Part shown: positions 41,765-41,986 of the stretch, piece after piece
Position numbering within the stretch: position 1 is the first letter of the stretch
Layout of the letters: each line of letters opens with the position of its first letter
Source of the DNA: JAVVVD01 sp964642795
Lineage (GTDB): Bacteria; Bacillota; Clostridia; Christensenellales; CAG-138
Length of the DNA stretch: 41,986 nucleotides
NCBI GenBank assembly: GCA_964642795.1
Contig: CAZXRQ010000006.1
Location: forward strand, 1 to 41,986
Reading direction: 5' to 3'
The notes under the pieces: generated by a model
Databases searched by the model: none
The model's input: only the letters and a program-made list of their open reading frames with translations
Told to the model about the DNA's origin: nothing
Made by a program: the position numbers and the translations under genes

Positions 41765-41838
41765 CCCGCACATACCGTGATGTTTGCAGCGGCGTGCGGG
41801 AGCGGAAAAAGTCATTGGCAGGTTCTGATTATATCATG

Positions 41839-41867
41839 TTGACATGCCAATTCGCATCTGCTAAAAT
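41839..41867 (+). promoter_or_regulatory. Promoter of the tRNA gene
   Basis: TTGACA (41839-41844) and TAAAAT (41862-41867), exactly 17 bases apart, about 65 bases before the tRNA. A 7-base inverted repeat ATTGGCA/TGCCAAT (41814-41820 and 41845-41851) brackets the -35. Confidence 0.65.
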
Positions 41868-41932
41868 AACCTAATGTCGGCAATGGAAACGTTGCCCGGC
41901 GTAAATACAGGGGGCGAGTTCGCGTACGGTAT

Positions 41933-41986
41933 GCGCCTGTAGCTCAGCAGGATAGAGCAACGGCCTTCTAAGCCGTAGGTCCCGGG
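41933..41986 (+). tRNA. tRNA-Arg (TCT), 3' end cut by the window
   Basis: Acceptor GCGCCTG, D-arm GCTC-AGCAGGATA-GAGC, anticodon stem ACGGC/GCCGT with loop CTTCTAA, giving anticodon TCT (arginine, AGA/AGG codons). The window ends in the variable/T-arm region, so the T-stem and 3' acceptor are outside. Confidence 0.95.

Noticed and set aside
41765..41800. Terminator after the last protein gene
   Set aside because: CCCGCAC/GTGCGGG arms are only 7 bases with a 22-base loop and weak T content, so too weak to call.
1..41986. CRISPR arrays, prophage or insertion sequences
   Set aside because: No regularly spaced repeats, phage structural genes or transposases were seen anywhere in the window.

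Overview
The window looks like a draft or metagenome-derived scaffold from a spore-forming, anaerobic member of the Clostridia (Bacillota). Five things point that way. The sporulation pair spoIIGA-sigE lies close to ftsZ. Lysine/meso-DAP is made by the dehydrogenase (ddh) route. Ribosome-binding sites are strong AGGAGG types and several starts are TTG. A rubrerythrin/PerR pair suits an anaerobe. A purine-catabolism cluster typical of gut anaerobes is present. The DNA is GC-rich by eye, yet most genes use ATA for isoleucine freely. I cannot name the genus. A run of ten Ns (25074-25083) marks an assembly join.

Layout. 98-3638 (minus): lysine/DAP operon dapA-dapB-ddh-aspartate kinase; the kinase stops where its ACT domains should begin, next to a perfect inverted repeat at the scaffold edge. 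3791-5299 (plus): AraC- and TetR-type regulators. 5453-10590 (plus): ftsA, ftsZ, asnA, a frameshifted spoIIGA, and sigE. 10641-11603 (minus): perR-like regulator and rubrerythrin, with a clear promoter and operator. 11941-16654 (minus): a compact type IV pilus-like operon (transglutaminase-like lipoprotein, PilC/GspF, four small one-TM proteins, PilT) with no PilB in view. 16998-19348 (plus): polar amino-acid ABC importer. 19420-20633 (minus): class II aldolase with a coupled DUF1292 gene. 20849-24921 (plus): glycosyltransferase, M29 aminopeptidase, uridine-kinase-like protein, MATE transporter. 24992-26018 (minus): GAPDH interrupted by the Ns.

26247-36683 is the most interesting part. Two divergent units encode a selenium-dependent-type molybdenum hydroxylase, YgfK and SsnA (minus) and a YheO-type regulator, YgeY and YgeW (plus). 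This is the core of the anaerobic purine/urate-utilisation cluster, without ygeX, hyuA or carbamate kinase nearby. The 276-bp divergent region holds an inverted repeat between the two promoters. On the ssnA side there is a leader that can draw a pseudoknot, followed by an intrinsic terminator upstream of the start codon. No minus-strand gene precedes that terminator, so it looks like an attenuator or riboswitch.

36809-41764 holds DMT and MATE transporters, a GT4 glycosyltransferase, a VTT-domain membrane protein, a small membrane protein and a TIGR04076-type protein. The window ends inside a tRNA-Arg(TCT) gene that has a consensus promoter.
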